Below are positions 8,276 to 15,855 of a stretch of 64,000 nucleotides of DNA, piece by piece. Position numbers and translations under genes: made by a program. Numbering within the stretch: the first letter of the stretch is position 1; every line of letters begins with the position of its first letter. Origin of the DNA: Mesorhizobium sp. GTDB lineage: Bacteria; Pseudomonadota; Alphaproteobacteria; Rhizobiales; Rhizobiaceae. Location of the stretch: positions 1-64,000 of the forward strand of contig SAQG01000023.1 in the NCBI GenBank assembly GCA_004020315.1, in the 5' to 3' direction. The notes below the pieces were generated by a model. It was given only the letters and a program-made list of their open reading frames with translations. It was not told the DNA's origin and made no database searches.

Positions 8276-8327
8276 GTGCGCCTGGCGGCTTTTCCCGTTA
8301 GACGAGCCACACGATGCTACTTCAGGT

Positions 8328-8353
8328 GGAACAGGAAGCCCCTTCTGGGAGTT
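8328..8353 (+). promoter_or_regulatory. Possible EcfG promoter of DUF3309 gene
   Basis: GGAAC at 8328-8332, 17 bases, AGTT at 8350-8353. One mismatch in the -10 box; 70 bases before the DUF3309 start. Confidence 0.5.
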
Positions 8354-8422
8354 CATACTGTCATCACAGGCGCGCATGGACGTGGCCTGTATGCGCGGCA
8401 GCGCAAGAATGGGAGAACCACC

Positions 8423-8587
8423 ATGAGCCTCGGCACCATACTCATCATCATTTTGATCCTTATCTTGCTTGGCGGGTTCAGCGGCCTGGGTGGTGGACCG
8501 TTCTACGGCACCGGCTATTATGGTGGTGGCGGCCTCGGTCTCGTGCTGCTCATCGTCATTATCCTGGTCCTTCTCGGCCGCATTTAG
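8423..8587 (+). CDS. DUF3309 family small membrane protein
   Basis: A 54-residue protein made of two transmembrane helices (MSLGTILIIILILILLGGF and the closing LGLVLLIVIILVLLGRI) joined by a Gly/Tyr-rich loop. This is the full length and layout of DUF3309, a family of unknown function widespread in alphaproteobacteria. GGGAGAACC precedes the ATG at 8423; the frame extends upstream without a ribosome site and without the family pattern. It would sit in the inner membrane. Confidence 0.9.
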   Translation: MSLGTILIIILILILLGGFSGLGGGPFYGTGYYGGGGLGLVLLIVIILVLLGRI

Positions 8588-8760
8588 TGCCCGCACCATT
8601 ACGCGGACAACTTCAGCGGTGGTCCTGTGTCGCTTGGTGACTTTGCCCAGGAATGTCGCCACAGCTGTGGGTAAGGCGCACGTGGTGGTCCCCGACGGGG
8701 AACCGAAATCGCGCAAGTGCATTGTAGCCGCTGCGGAAATCCACGAGAATGGTGCCATAA

Positions 8761-10167
8761 GTGAACTTCGTTGAACAAGCCGATGTCGGCCTCGGAGTTC
8801 CGGGCATTCCCGCTGCCGATCTGATGCAGGCACTGCCGGTCGCCATCTACACCGTCGACGAGCAGGGGCGCATCACCTTCTTCAACGAAGCCGCAGCTGA
8901 TCTCTGGGGCCATCGTCCTGTTATCGGTCGGGACCTATGGTGCGGTTCGTGGAAGCTTCGTTACCTAGACGGTCGGGATATGGCGCATGGCGAGTGTCCG
9001 ATGGCCGTGGCGCTGCGCGAAGGACGGGATGTCTCATGGGACCAGGCGATTGCGGAGCGGCCGGATGGCGAACTCGTCCCGTTCAGGGCTCACCCACGCC
9101 TGCTTCGCGACGAAGCGGGCAATGTTGTCGGTGCCATCAACACGCTGCTCGACCTGCGCACGCAGACGCTGGGCGATGAAGCCCGCATGCGCCTTGCCGC
9201 CATTGTCGAGTCGTCGATGGACGCCATCGTCTCCAAGGACATGAACGGCATCATCACCAGCTGGAACGATGCTGCAGAACGCCTGTTCGGCTACACGCCT
9301 GCCGAGGCGATCGGCCGGCCGGTGACGATGCTCATTCCGCCCGACCGTCTCGACGAGGAAGTCTCGATCATCAGCCGCATCCGCGCCGGCGAACGCGTCC
9401 CCTCCTATGAGACGATGCGCCTGCGTAAGGACGGTACGCTCGTTTCGGTCTCGCTCACCGTCTCGCCGATCCGCGATACCATCGGGCGGGTCGTCGGCGC
9501 CTCCAAGATTGCGCGCGACATCAGTACTCACAAAGAGAACGAACGGCGCATCCGTCTGCTCATGCGCGAGGTCAATCATCGCGTGAAGAACCAGTTTTCG
9601 GTGATCATCTCGATGATCCGCGAGACCAGCAGGCTGACGAGCACACCTGAGGCTTTCCTCGGGCAAGTTCGGGAGCGCATCATGGCGCTTTCGGAATCCC
9701 ATGATCTCCTGGTCAATGCCGAGTGGCGCGGCGCGACGGTCGGCGAGCTCATCCAGGCACAGCTCAAACCCTTCGCAGCGCAGTCCCGCGTGTCGATGGC
9801 CGGGCCAATGGTGATACTGCAGCCGAACGCCGTCCAGTATCTCGGCATAGCCTTTCACGAACTCGCCACCAATTCGGCAAAACATGGGGCGCTGTCGTGC
9901 AGCGGCGGACGCGTCGAAATCGATTGGACTGTGGCCCCTGCCGGCGACGGTGCTGAAACCTTTCGATTGGTCTGGCGTGAATTGGACGGGCCGGTCATGG
10001 ATGGTGTCAGAGGGCGCGGTTTCGGAGTGGTCGTCCTCGAGCGCGTGGCGCCACAGGCTCTCAGCGGCAGCGGGCGGCTGGAGTTCGACGAGCAAGGCAT
10101 CACCTGGACGCTCGAGGCGCCGCTGCAGTTCGTCCAGACATCACTGGCCGATATCGTGGGCGATTGA
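8761..10167 (+). CDS. Soluble PAS-PAS HWE-family sensor histidine kinase
   Basis: A 468-residue cytosolic kinase. PAS1 covers about 25-135 (ALPVAIYTVDEQGRITFFN), PAS2 about 145-257 (IVSKDMNGIITSWNDAAERLFGY is its core, split here as family signature). The phosphoacceptor His is about residue 273 in LMREVNHRVKNQ, and the ATP-binding N box is HELATNSAKHG (366-376); a WRE motif near 405 marks the HWE class. No membrane segment and no LOV cysteine are seen. In alphaproteobacteria HWE/HisKA_2 kinases often feed the PhyR-NepR-EcfG stress pathway; its place among EcfG-promoter genes makes that attractive, but no receiver is encoded nearby. The start is GTG with a weak ribosome site. Confidence 0.93.
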   Translation: MNFVEQADVGLGVPGIPAADLMQALPVAIYTVDEQGRITFFNEAAADLWGHRPVIGRDLWCGSWKLRYLDGRDMAHGECPMAVALREGRDVSWDQAIAERPDGELVPFRAHPRLLRDEAGNVVGAINTLLDLRTQTLGDEARMRLAAIVESSMDAIVSKDMNGIITSWNDAAERLFGYTPAEAIGRPVTMLIPPDRLDEEVSIISRIRAGERVPSYETMRLRKDGTLVSVSLTVSPIRDTIGRVVGASKIARDISTHKENERRIRLLMREVNHRVKNQFSVIISMIRETSRLTSTPEAFLGQVRERIMALSESHDLLVNAEWRGATVGELIQAQLKPFAAQSRVSMAGPMVILQPNAVQYLGIAFHELATNSAKHGALSCSGGRVEIDWTVAPAGDGAETFRLVWRELDGPVMDGVRGRGFGVVVLERVAPQALSGSGRLEFDEQGITWTLEAPLQFVQTSLADIVGD

Positions 10168-10223
10168 AGGGAATTCGCCCAACCCGTGAGCTGAGCTCTT
10201 CCCGCGCTGAGGTTCGGCCAAAC

Positions 10224-10562
10224 CTATTGCGTTTGGTCCGGCGGGCGATGGAGCGAAACAGCCGTCTCCTCCAGAACCTTGAGGTCGCCTCTTCCAGACA
10301 GGGCGTCGCGATCAACTGAGTGCCGATGGACGTTACCTGGTTCAAAAACGGTCAGGCTGTCGAATTCCATGGCCGCCCCGCAGAACTGGGCCGCTTGCAA
10401 CACCAGGCATTCGACGTCTTCAAGCGCAACGTTTTCTGCGAGGTTTCGCAGCCGCACGGCCTCGGCAACCGCAGTGACATTGAGTATCCCCTTAGCCCGG
10501 GCGGCTGCCCGAACTTGCAGGTTAACGTCTTGACACAAATGGGCCGAGTAACGCTGTCTCAT
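10224..10562 (-). CDS. Hypothetical protein
   Basis: A 112-residue soluble protein with an Ala/Arg-rich helical N-terminal half (NLQVRAAARAKGILN, AVAEAVRLRNLAENVALED) and a short charged tail. GAGGG lies eight bases before the ATG at 10562. No family recognised. It converges on the kinase gene with a 56-base gap. Codon bias supports coding; function unknown. Confidence 0.65.
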   Translation of the reverse strand: MRQRYSAHLCQDVNLQVRAAARAKGILNVTAVAEAVRLRNLAENVALEDVECLVLQAAQFCGAAMEFDSLTVFEPGNVHRHSVDRDALSGRGDLKVLEETAVSLHRPPDQTQ

Positions 10563-10814
10563 GGAAAACCCTCTTTTCAGGAGCGGTTTGTCCCTCGTGA
10601 TCAGCATGGGCCATACCGGCCCGAATGGCAAGCGGAATCAATAAAATTATCCCGCAAAATCAACTGGTTAGTATATGACGCAGGCCGCACAATCGACGCT
10701 TCACAGTAACTGTGAACCTTTCACGCCGACGGCTAATGAGCCGGCCTTGACGATCGATGAGGCTTTTCCTAATTCTTAGACAAATACTAACTTGGAGCGG
10801 CTGGAGGGCAAAAA
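10563..10814. other. Intergenic stretch, nothing recognised
   Basis: About 250 bases between divergent genes. It is A+T-richer than the flanks and must hold their promoters, but no EcfG element or other site could be read with confidence. Confidence 0.5.
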
Positions 10815-11051
10815 ATGGCCGAACTGGAAAGACCCGAACGACTGCAGATCATGCTGACCACCGACGAATTGGCTGCATTGGAAAACTGGCGCTTCGAAAG
10901 GCGCATGCCAAGCCGGTCGGCGGCCGTCAGAGAGTTACTGCGGCGCGGTCTCCATGCGGACGGATTTTTGACGGCAGCACAAGGTTCCAAGTCGCAGGAT
11001 TTTGGAATTCTGCCCAATTCCGACATTGTCGATGGAGCCTCTCGCGACTAG
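10815..11051 (+). CDS. Small ribbon-helix-helix-like protein
   Basis: A 78-residue protein whose first 50 residues (LQIMLTTDELAALENW, RRMPSRSAAVRELLRRGL) follow the strand-helix-helix pattern of MetJ/Arc regulators. The tail is variable. GGAGGG seven bases before the ATG supports the start. There is no toxin gene next to it, so it is more likely a stand-alone DNA-binding protein than an antitoxin. Target unknown. Confidence 0.75.
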   Translation: MAELERPERLQIMLTTDELAALENWRFERRMPSRSAAVRELLRRGLHADGFLTAAQGSKSQDFGILPNSDIVDGASRD

Positions 11052-11203
11052 CCGTCTCGCCAGATATGGCCGGGTTCAAGTGGACTAAAGGCAACCGACG
11101 GCAAGCAAAATGCTTGGCCGGCACAAGCGTTACCCACGGTCGCTGATGGCTTAGCCATCAACTGCAGCCTCGAAAAAGTCGAACGACAGGCAAGCGAACT
11201 GCC

Positions 11204-11812
11204 TCAAGTCCAAGACGACAGGATGGTTTCCATTTCGACTGTTTCGACCTGCTGGGCGAATCGTTGATGGTAGAGGGTCAGGAGCGCATCGTGCGTCGTG
11301 TCCGAAGAACTGCATAGCGCGTCGGTGACGAGAACGACGCGATAGCCGAGATCGATAGCTCCCAGCACGGTGGCTAACACGCAGACATCCGTCTCTCCGC
11401 CGGTAACAACCAGCGTGTCAACATGGCGCTCGGACAGGAACGCCCGGAGCCTGCCTTCCAACCACGGTGAATAGATGTGCTTGTCGATGACGGCCGCTGG
11501 CGGACAATGTCGTGCCAGGGGAGGCAGCAGGTCGATCATTTCGGGATCGAGATTATCCATCGTCATCGACGCCCAGCGCTCGTAGTAGCGCTTCCAAGCG
11601 CCAACCCCCTGCCCTGGTTTTTGTGCGGGCAAGAACCGGGTAAAGACGGTTTGCTGGGCCCGTCTTTCCACGAGGCTTTCGATTAGAGGCAGGACGCGCG
11701 TAATCCACGGCGTTGCCCAAGGCGATGGGGGTGCAAACAAGCGTTGCATATCGACGCACAGATGCACGCATGTGTCGCCCAATGGTCCATATGCGAGTCC
11801 CGGCGTCGACAT
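11204..11812 (-). CDS. Isochorismatase-family cysteine hydrolase
   Basis: About 202 residues of the isochorismatase/nicotinamidase fold. The catalytic triad is visible: Asp in CVDMQRLF (about 21), Lys in DKHIYSPW (about 111) and Cys in GGETDVCVL (about 144). The family hydrolyses amides, isochorismate or similar; the substrate here is unknown. The ATG at 11812 is preceded by an in-frame GTG at 11815. A short frame ending at 11812 overlaps this start (TGATG), so translation may be coupled. A perfect EcfG promoter lies about 110 bases upstream, back to back with that of the GFA gene. Confidence 0.9.
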   Translation of the reverse strand: MSTPGLAYGPLGDTCVHLCVDMQRLFAPPSPWATPWITRVLPLIESLVERRAQQTVFTRFLPAQKPGQGVGAWKRYYERWASMTMDNLDPEMIDLLPPLARHCPPAAVIDKHIYSPWLEGRLRAFLSERHVDTLVVTGGETDVCVLATVLGAIDLGYRVVLVTDALCSSSDTTHDALLTLYHQRFAQQVETVEMETILSSWT

Positions 11813-11891
11813 CACGACGTCGACAATTGCGGGGTCATTTCATCGCCCATGGGAACTGACGCCTGCATGAATAGGGGGCTTTCCTTGTGCA
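11811..11891 (-). CDS. Possible 26-codon leader ORF before the hydrolase
   Basis: Downstream of the EcfG promoter a short frame starts with MHKESPLF (ATG near 11891) and runs 26 codons to a TGA that overlaps the hydrolase ATG by one base. The ribosome site is weak. It may be a coupling leader peptide or just chance; conservation would tell. Confidence 0.25.
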
Positions 11892-11919
11892 TGAATTCAA
11901 CTTGCTCGAACGCCAAACA

Positions 11920-11944
11920 AACGCGAAGCGCCGTATCTCGTTCC
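11920..11944 (-). promoter_or_regulatory. EcfG promoter of isochorismatase-like gene
   Basis: Minus strand GGAAC (11944-11940), 16 bases, CGTT (11923-11920): a perfect match. It forms a back-to-back pair with the plus-strand site at 11956-11981. Confidence 0.8.
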
Positions 11945-11955
11945 TTGGGTGATCT

Positions 11956-11981
11956 GGAACCGGCGACGATCATGGCGCGTT
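11956..11981 (+). promoter_or_regulatory. EcfG promoter of GFA gene
   Basis: GGAAC at 11956-11960, 17 bases, CGTT at 11978-11981: a perfect match, 57 bases before the ATG at 12038. Confidence 0.8.
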
Positions 11982-12037
11982 GCTGCCGTGGCGATGAGAC
12001 ACGTGATGACGGCAAAGCACGGCATTCGAATTGACAG

Positions 12038-12469
12038 ATGGGCTTGTCAGATGGGCGCGAAGTGACAACCGGTTCGGGACTGCACGGCGGTTGTCTCTGC
12101 GGAAATGTTCGCTTTCGTGTCGAAGCGGTATCACGCGTTCACTATTGTCATTGCGATATGTGTCGGCGAACGACCGGCAGCGCGTTCGCGGTTCTGGTGT
12201 GGGTGGCTTCTGAAAATCTGTCGTGGGACAGCGCAAGACCAACCTATCGCAGATCATCGCCAATCGCCCGCAGAGGCTTCTGCAAGGCTTGCGGGTCTCC
12301 GCTCAGCCTTGCCTACGACGCTTCGCCTCAAGAAATCGCACTGCATGTCGGCTGCTTTGATGAGCCTGGCAGCCTGGCGCCACAATACAACTACGGGTCA
12401 ACGCAGCGGCTTGGCTGGGTGTGCTGCGGGATTGACCTGCCGCACCGTGAGACAAAGCAGCAATGGTGA
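12038..12469 (+). CDS. GFA (CENP-V/glutathione-dependent formaldehyde-activating-like) protein
   Basis: A 143-residue zinc protein of the GFA fold. Zinc ligands are visible as CLC (19, 21), CHCDMC (37, 39, 42) and FCKACG (82, 85). The first patch GGCLCGNVRF and the second YCHCDMCRRTTGSAF are the family hallmarks. Despite the family name, most members have no shown activity; binding of glutathione adducts is only a possibility. A perfect EcfG promoter lies upstream. Cytosolic, single domain, normal length. Confidence 0.92.
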   Translation: MGLSDGREVTTGSGLHGGCLCGNVRFRVEAVSRVHYCHCDMCRRTTGSAFAVLVWVASENLSWDSARPTYRRSSPIARRGFCKACGSPLSLAYDASPQEIALHVGCFDEPGSLAPQYNYGSTQRLGWVCCGIDLPHRETKQQW

Positions 12470-12557
12470 GTCCCAGTACTGGTCTCGTCGATGGAACTCG
12501 GCAGCGAATTGACAATTAAATCAAGGATTTCATCGGGACAACGCAAGGATTGACACG

Positions 12558-12974
12558 ATGAGCGTGCTTTACCGCGCGGCAAAAATCGCCGAGCAAGCTC
12601 ACGCCGGGCAGACAGACAAGACTGGGCGGCCCTATATCGAACATTGCCGCCGGGTCGTTGACGCCGTCGAAACGCTCGACCAGAAGGCCGTCGCCTACCT
12701 TCACGACGTTCTTGAGAAAAGCGACGGTTGGGACCGCGATCGGCTCGAGGCGGTTGGTTTCGGAACATCCATCGTGTCGGCAGTCGATGCCATGACACGC
12801 AGGCCAGACGAGGATGACCTCGCTTTCGTGCGCAGAGCAGCAGCCAACCCATTGGCGCTGCCGGTCAAGCGCGCAGATCTCGCCGACAATCTATGGCAGG
12901 CACAGCAGATTGGCGCGTCGACATCGAAATATGAAGACGGATTGCGGGTCCTCGACGAAGAATTCTCCGAGTGA
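12558..12974 (+). CDS. HD-domain hydrolase, RelA/SpoT hydrolase-like
   Basis: A 138-residue stand-alone HD protein. The metal-binding residues are His29 (PYIEHCRRVV), His49-Asp50 (AYLHDVLE) and Asp near 107 (VKRADLADN). The N-terminal HAGQTDKTGRPYIEH is the pattern of small alarmone hydrolases and related HD enzymes, so (p)ppGpp or nucleotide hydrolysis is possible. It lacks a synthetase domain. Ribosome site AAGGATTG is weak. No EcfG element could be read before it, although both neighbours have one. Confidence 0.85.
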   Translation: MSVLYRAAKIAEQAHAGQTDKTGRPYIEHCRRVVDAVETLDQKAVAYLHDVLEKSDGWDRDRLEAVGFGTSIVSAVDAMTRRPDEDDLAFVRRAAANPLALPVKRADLADNLWQAQQIGASTSKYEDGLRVLDEEFSE

Positions 12975-13024
12975 CGAAACAGATTGTGGCGTGATCGGCC
13001 GATGTGGAAATTTCAAGCGACGCT

Positions 13025-13435
13025 CTACTCGGGGATGTGAGGCGTATGTCGCTTATCCTCGGCAGGATCGGCATCGATCCGCGCCTTCTTGGGATCGAAA
13101 GCGCCATGGCGGGCGATGGCCAATGCCGGCGTGTCGGGCGTCTCGTAGGCCCACATGAAGTCGTCAGCCGCTCCGCCGACCGCGTGAACCCGCCAGTAAC
13201 TCGCCGTGCCCTTCAACGGGGAATGCGTTGTGGTGTTCGTCTTCTCCAGAAGGTCGAAATAGATATCCTCGAAGGGGATATAGCAAACGGGATCGTGTCC
13301 ATCTTCATGGAGCACTTTTGCCCGCTCGGTTGAGGCAATAATCGCGTCGGAGAACCTGACCGTCACGGTTCCATTGAACGGGGTAATCGTAAGCGCGCCG
13401 GAACGGCTGGCGGAATTTGCGGCTAAGGGCTGCAT
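13025..13435 (-). CDS. DUF427 domain protein
   Basis: A 136-residue protein matching DUF427. Signature patches are VTVRFSDAIIASTERAKVLHE, shown here as the start of the domain, CYIPFEDI and LEKTNTTTHSPLKG, followed by SYW. Function of the family is unknown; it is often found with stress genes. GGAGAAG seven bases before the ATG supports the start. A perfect EcfG promoter sits 34 bases upstream. Confidence 0.92.
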   Translation of the reverse strand: MQPLAANSASRSGALTITPFNGTVTVRFSDAIIASTERAKVLHEDGHDPVCYIPFEDIYFDLLEKTNTTTHSPLKGTASYWRVHAVGGAADDFMWAYETPDTPALAIARHGAFDPKKARIDADPAEDKRHTPHIPE

Positions 13436-13466
13436 TCGACTTCTCCGTTGGCTGCCTCATCTCCCT

Positions 13467-13493
13467 GGAACGTCGTATCGCCATGAGGGTTCC
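13467..13493. promoter_or_regulatory. EcfG promoter of DUF427 gene, overlapped by a plus-strand copy
   Basis: Minus strand: GGAAC (13493-13489), 16 bases, CGTT (13472-13469), perfect. The same bases also read on the plus strand as GGAAC (13467-13471), 16 bases, GGTT (13488-13491). The minus reading drives DUF427; the plus reading could add to transcription of the CBS gene. Confidence 0.75.
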
Positions 13494-13642
13494 AATGGCG
13501 ATAGGCTCGTTGGAGCGCGCGACGTCGGCCGGTTCGACTTCCGCGTCAAAGACATACCGCAAGATTCCCGCGACGTGGGCTTCCGAGCCTTTCCAACTGC
13601 AGATGAAAATCTTCTGCGGAGCGCACCCAATCCACATTCAAG

Positions 13643-13668
13643 GGAACGTTACCGCCGAAAACTTCGTT
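13643..13668 (+). promoter_or_regulatory. EcfG promoter of CBS-pair gene
   Basis: GGAAC at 13643-13647, 17 bases, CGTT at 13665-13668: a perfect match, 57 bases before the ATG at 13725. Confidence 0.85.
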
Positions 13669-13724
13669 CATCGGTCACCAATACCGTATCGGCGGCGGGC
13701 TTCGCAAATGAAGGGAGATTTGCC

Positions 13725-14162
13725 ATGAAAGTCGGCAACTGCATGACGAGGGATGTCCAGGTCGCGAACCCCGAACAGTCCATTCGCGAAGTAGCGCAGA
13801 TCATGGGCAGGCTCGACGCTGGAGTGATGCCCGTGGGCGACCACGACCGGCTTGTCGGGATGATCACCGACCGTGATATCGCGATCCGCGGCGTAGCATT
13901 GGATAAGGGACCTGACACGAAGGTGCGCGATGTCATGAGCCCTGAGGTCAAATATTGCTTCGATGATGAAGACGTCGAGCATGTGCTTGAGAACATGGGG
14001 GACCTGCAGGTGCGTCGGCTTCCGGTTCTGAACCGGGACAAGAGGCTCGTCGGCATCGTCTCGCTTAGTGATCTCGCGGCTAATGGCGAAGCGGCGGAAG
14101 CGGGAGAGGCTTTAAGCGACATCTCGAAGCCGGGTGGCAAGCATTCGCAGACTGCTCACTGA
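13725..14162 (+). CDS. CBS-pair domain protein
   Basis: A 145-residue cytosolic protein consisting of two CBS motifs (about 1-60 and 68-125), recognisable by KVGNCMTRDVQVANPEQ, GMITDRDIAIRG, VRDVMSPEV and GIVSLSDLA. Such pairs bind adenosyl ligands (AMP, ATP, SAM) and act as sensors. The ATG at 13725 follows GAAGGGAG; the frame is open 350 bases further upstream, but that part overlaps the DUF427 gene and both promoters. The perfect EcfG promoter places it in the stress regulon. Confidence 0.93.
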   Translation: MKVGNCMTRDVQVANPEQSIREVAQIMGRLDAGVMPVGDHDRLVGMITDRDIAIRGVALDKGPDTKVRDVMSPEVKYCFDDEDVEHVLENMGDLQVRRLPVLNRDKRLVGIVSLSDLAANGEAAEAGEALSDISKPGGKHSQTAH

Positions 14163-14570
14163 CTGACGCCGAGACATGTTAGCGCGAGGTCAACATGTAT
14201 CTTATTCCGCGGTGCGTCGGCTAACGCTGGGGCCTGTCGGAGCCTTCCGCATTGCGATGTTCTTCGGCAATAGTTGGAACAATCCATGGATGACGACCCG
14301 AGCTACCGTGTCCTTCAGCGCCGAAAAAGCGCGACAGGGCGAAATCATCGTGCCGGCCCGGACGCCTCGGATCACAACGCGCCGAGACGTTCACCGGGAT
14401 GTCGTGTCGTGATAAACTCTTATTGCCGCGGGAGCGCGACAACGAGCGGGCATCTCGCGGCCGTAGCCCTTAGTCGCAGACGATGAGCTTGAGCACCTGA
14501 TGTTCTCGAACGATTGCAAGCGTCCTGCCAAAGCCTCTTGCGAAGGTGGGGCCTCTCGGAGTGGACGGAT
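14163..14570. other. Intergenic stretch, no gene supported
   Basis: A 78-codon plus-strand frame from 14176 contains a short hydrophilic patch (FSAEKARQGEIIVPA) resembling the N-terminus of small rhizobial membrane proteins, but no membrane segment follows. It may be a decayed gene. Nothing else was seen. Confidence 0.4.
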
Positions 14571-15701
14571 TTGGGTTGGTCGCTGAACCTCGGGACGATT
14601 GCCGGTACCACCGTGCGCGTTCACTTTACCTTCCTGCTTCTGCTCGTCTGGATTTGGCTGACGCACTATCAGATCGGCGGCACGCCGGCGGCCTGGGAAG
14701 GCGTTGCCTTCATCATTGCCGTTTTTGCCTGCGTGGTCCTGCATGAGTTCGGCCACGTCGCCGCCGCACGGTACTTCGGCATCAGCACGCCAGACATTAC
14801 GCTTTTCCCGATCGGCGGCGTGGCCAGGCTCGAACGCATGCCCGAAGAGCCGGGGCAGGAGTTCGTGATCGCGGTCGCGGGACCGCTGGTCAATGTCGCG
14901 ATCGCCGCGCTGATCTTCGTCTTGCTCGGCGGGTCGGCGGGCTTCGAACAGATGGCCGGGATCGAGGATCCGCGCGTGAGTTTTCTCGCCAGGCTTGCCG
15001 GGGTCAACGTCTTCTTGGTCCTTTTCAACATGATCCCGGCCTTCCCGATGGATGGCGGCCGTATCCTGCGCGCCGCACTCGCCGCCCGCCTCTCCTGGTC
15101 GCGCGCGACCCAGATCGCCGCCACGATCGGGCAAGGATTGGCCTTCGTCTTCGGTTTCCTTGGGCTGTTCTACAACCCGCTGCTAATCTTCATCGGCATC
15201 TTCGTCTATCTCGCCGCGGCAGCGGAAGCGCAGAACGCACAGATCCGGGAGGTGGCCACAAGCGTCCTTGTCGCGGACGTGATGATCACCGAGTTCGCCC
15301 GGCTGGAACGGTCGGCGACGCTCGACGAGGCAATCGAGATGCTGCTCGCGACCACGCAGCACGAATTCCCTGTCATCGACTCCGCTGGCCATCTCGAAGG
15401 ACTGGTGACACGCAACGATATGATCCGGACATTGAAGGAAATGGGACCCGCTGCACCGGTCGCGAGCGCAATGCGGCACGATATCCCGAAAATACATTAC
15501 CGCAAAAGTCTGGAGGAAAGCCTGCGGCTGATGCAGCAGGCAGATGTGCCTGCTGTTGCCGTCGTGGACAATTCCGACCGGCTGGTCGGGCTTATGACAC
15601 ACGAAACGATAGGCGAGATGCTTATGGTCCGCTCAGCAGTGTCAGATGCCTTCCGATTTGGTCGTTTGCGTGGGGGCAAACCGCGACTCACACGGATCTG
15701 A
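14571..15701 (+). CDS. Site-2 protease family metallopeptidase with two CBS motifs
   Basis: A 376-residue polytopic inner-membrane zinc protease (M50, rhomboid-independent S2P group 3 type). HEFGH at 58-62 supplies the zinc ligands and catalytic Glu; NMIPAFPMDGGR at 153-164 supplies the third ligand (Asp). About six membrane helices occupy residues 12-225. A CBS pair follows (about 235-355: VADVMITEFARLERS, GLVTRNDMIRTL, VDNSDRLVGLMTHE). TTG at 14571 gives the family start MGWSLNLGTIAG; the frame is open to 14514. CBS-S2P proteins cleave membrane substrates in response to a ligand; the target is unknown. Ends at a strong terminator. Confidence 0.92.
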   Translation: MGWSLNLGTIAGTTVRVHFTFLLLLVWIWLTHYQIGGTPAAWEGVAFIIAVFACVVLHEFGHVAAARYFGISTPDITLFPIGGVARLERMPEEPGQEFVIAVAGPLVNVAIAALIFVLLGGSAGFEQMAGIEDPRVSFLARLAGVNVFLVLFNMIPAFPMDGGRILRAALAARLSWSRATQIAATIGQGLAFVFGFLGLFYNPLLIFIGIFVYLAAAAEAQNAQIREVATSVLVADVMITEFARLERSATLDEAIEMLLATTQHEFPVIDSAGHLEGLVTRNDMIRTLKEMGPAAPVASAMRHDIPKIHYRKSLEESLRLMQQADVPAVAVVDNSDRLVGLMTHETIGEMLMVRSAVSDAFRFGRLRGGKPRLTRI

Positions 15702-15816
15702 GCACGAGGATATTGTTTCTACCGCCGGGTCGAGCGAGCGCGCTCTCGTAAGGGCGAGCCGAGGTAGGAACGATTGCGCAGACACGGGCCATTAGCCTTG
15801 CCCAGAGGCAGAAATT

Positions 15817-15846
15817 GGCCGGAACGACGTCGTTCCGGCCGGCTCA
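15817..15846. terminator. Strong palindromic terminator between convergent genes
   Basis: A perfect 24-base palindrome: GGCCGGAACGAC (15817-15828) with its exact complement (15829-15840). It is followed by GGCTCATTTT on the plus strand and by AATTTC on the minus strand. It separates the convergent S2P and TerC genes and probably works in both directions. Confidence 0.75.
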
Positions 15847-15855
15847 TTTTGCGTC

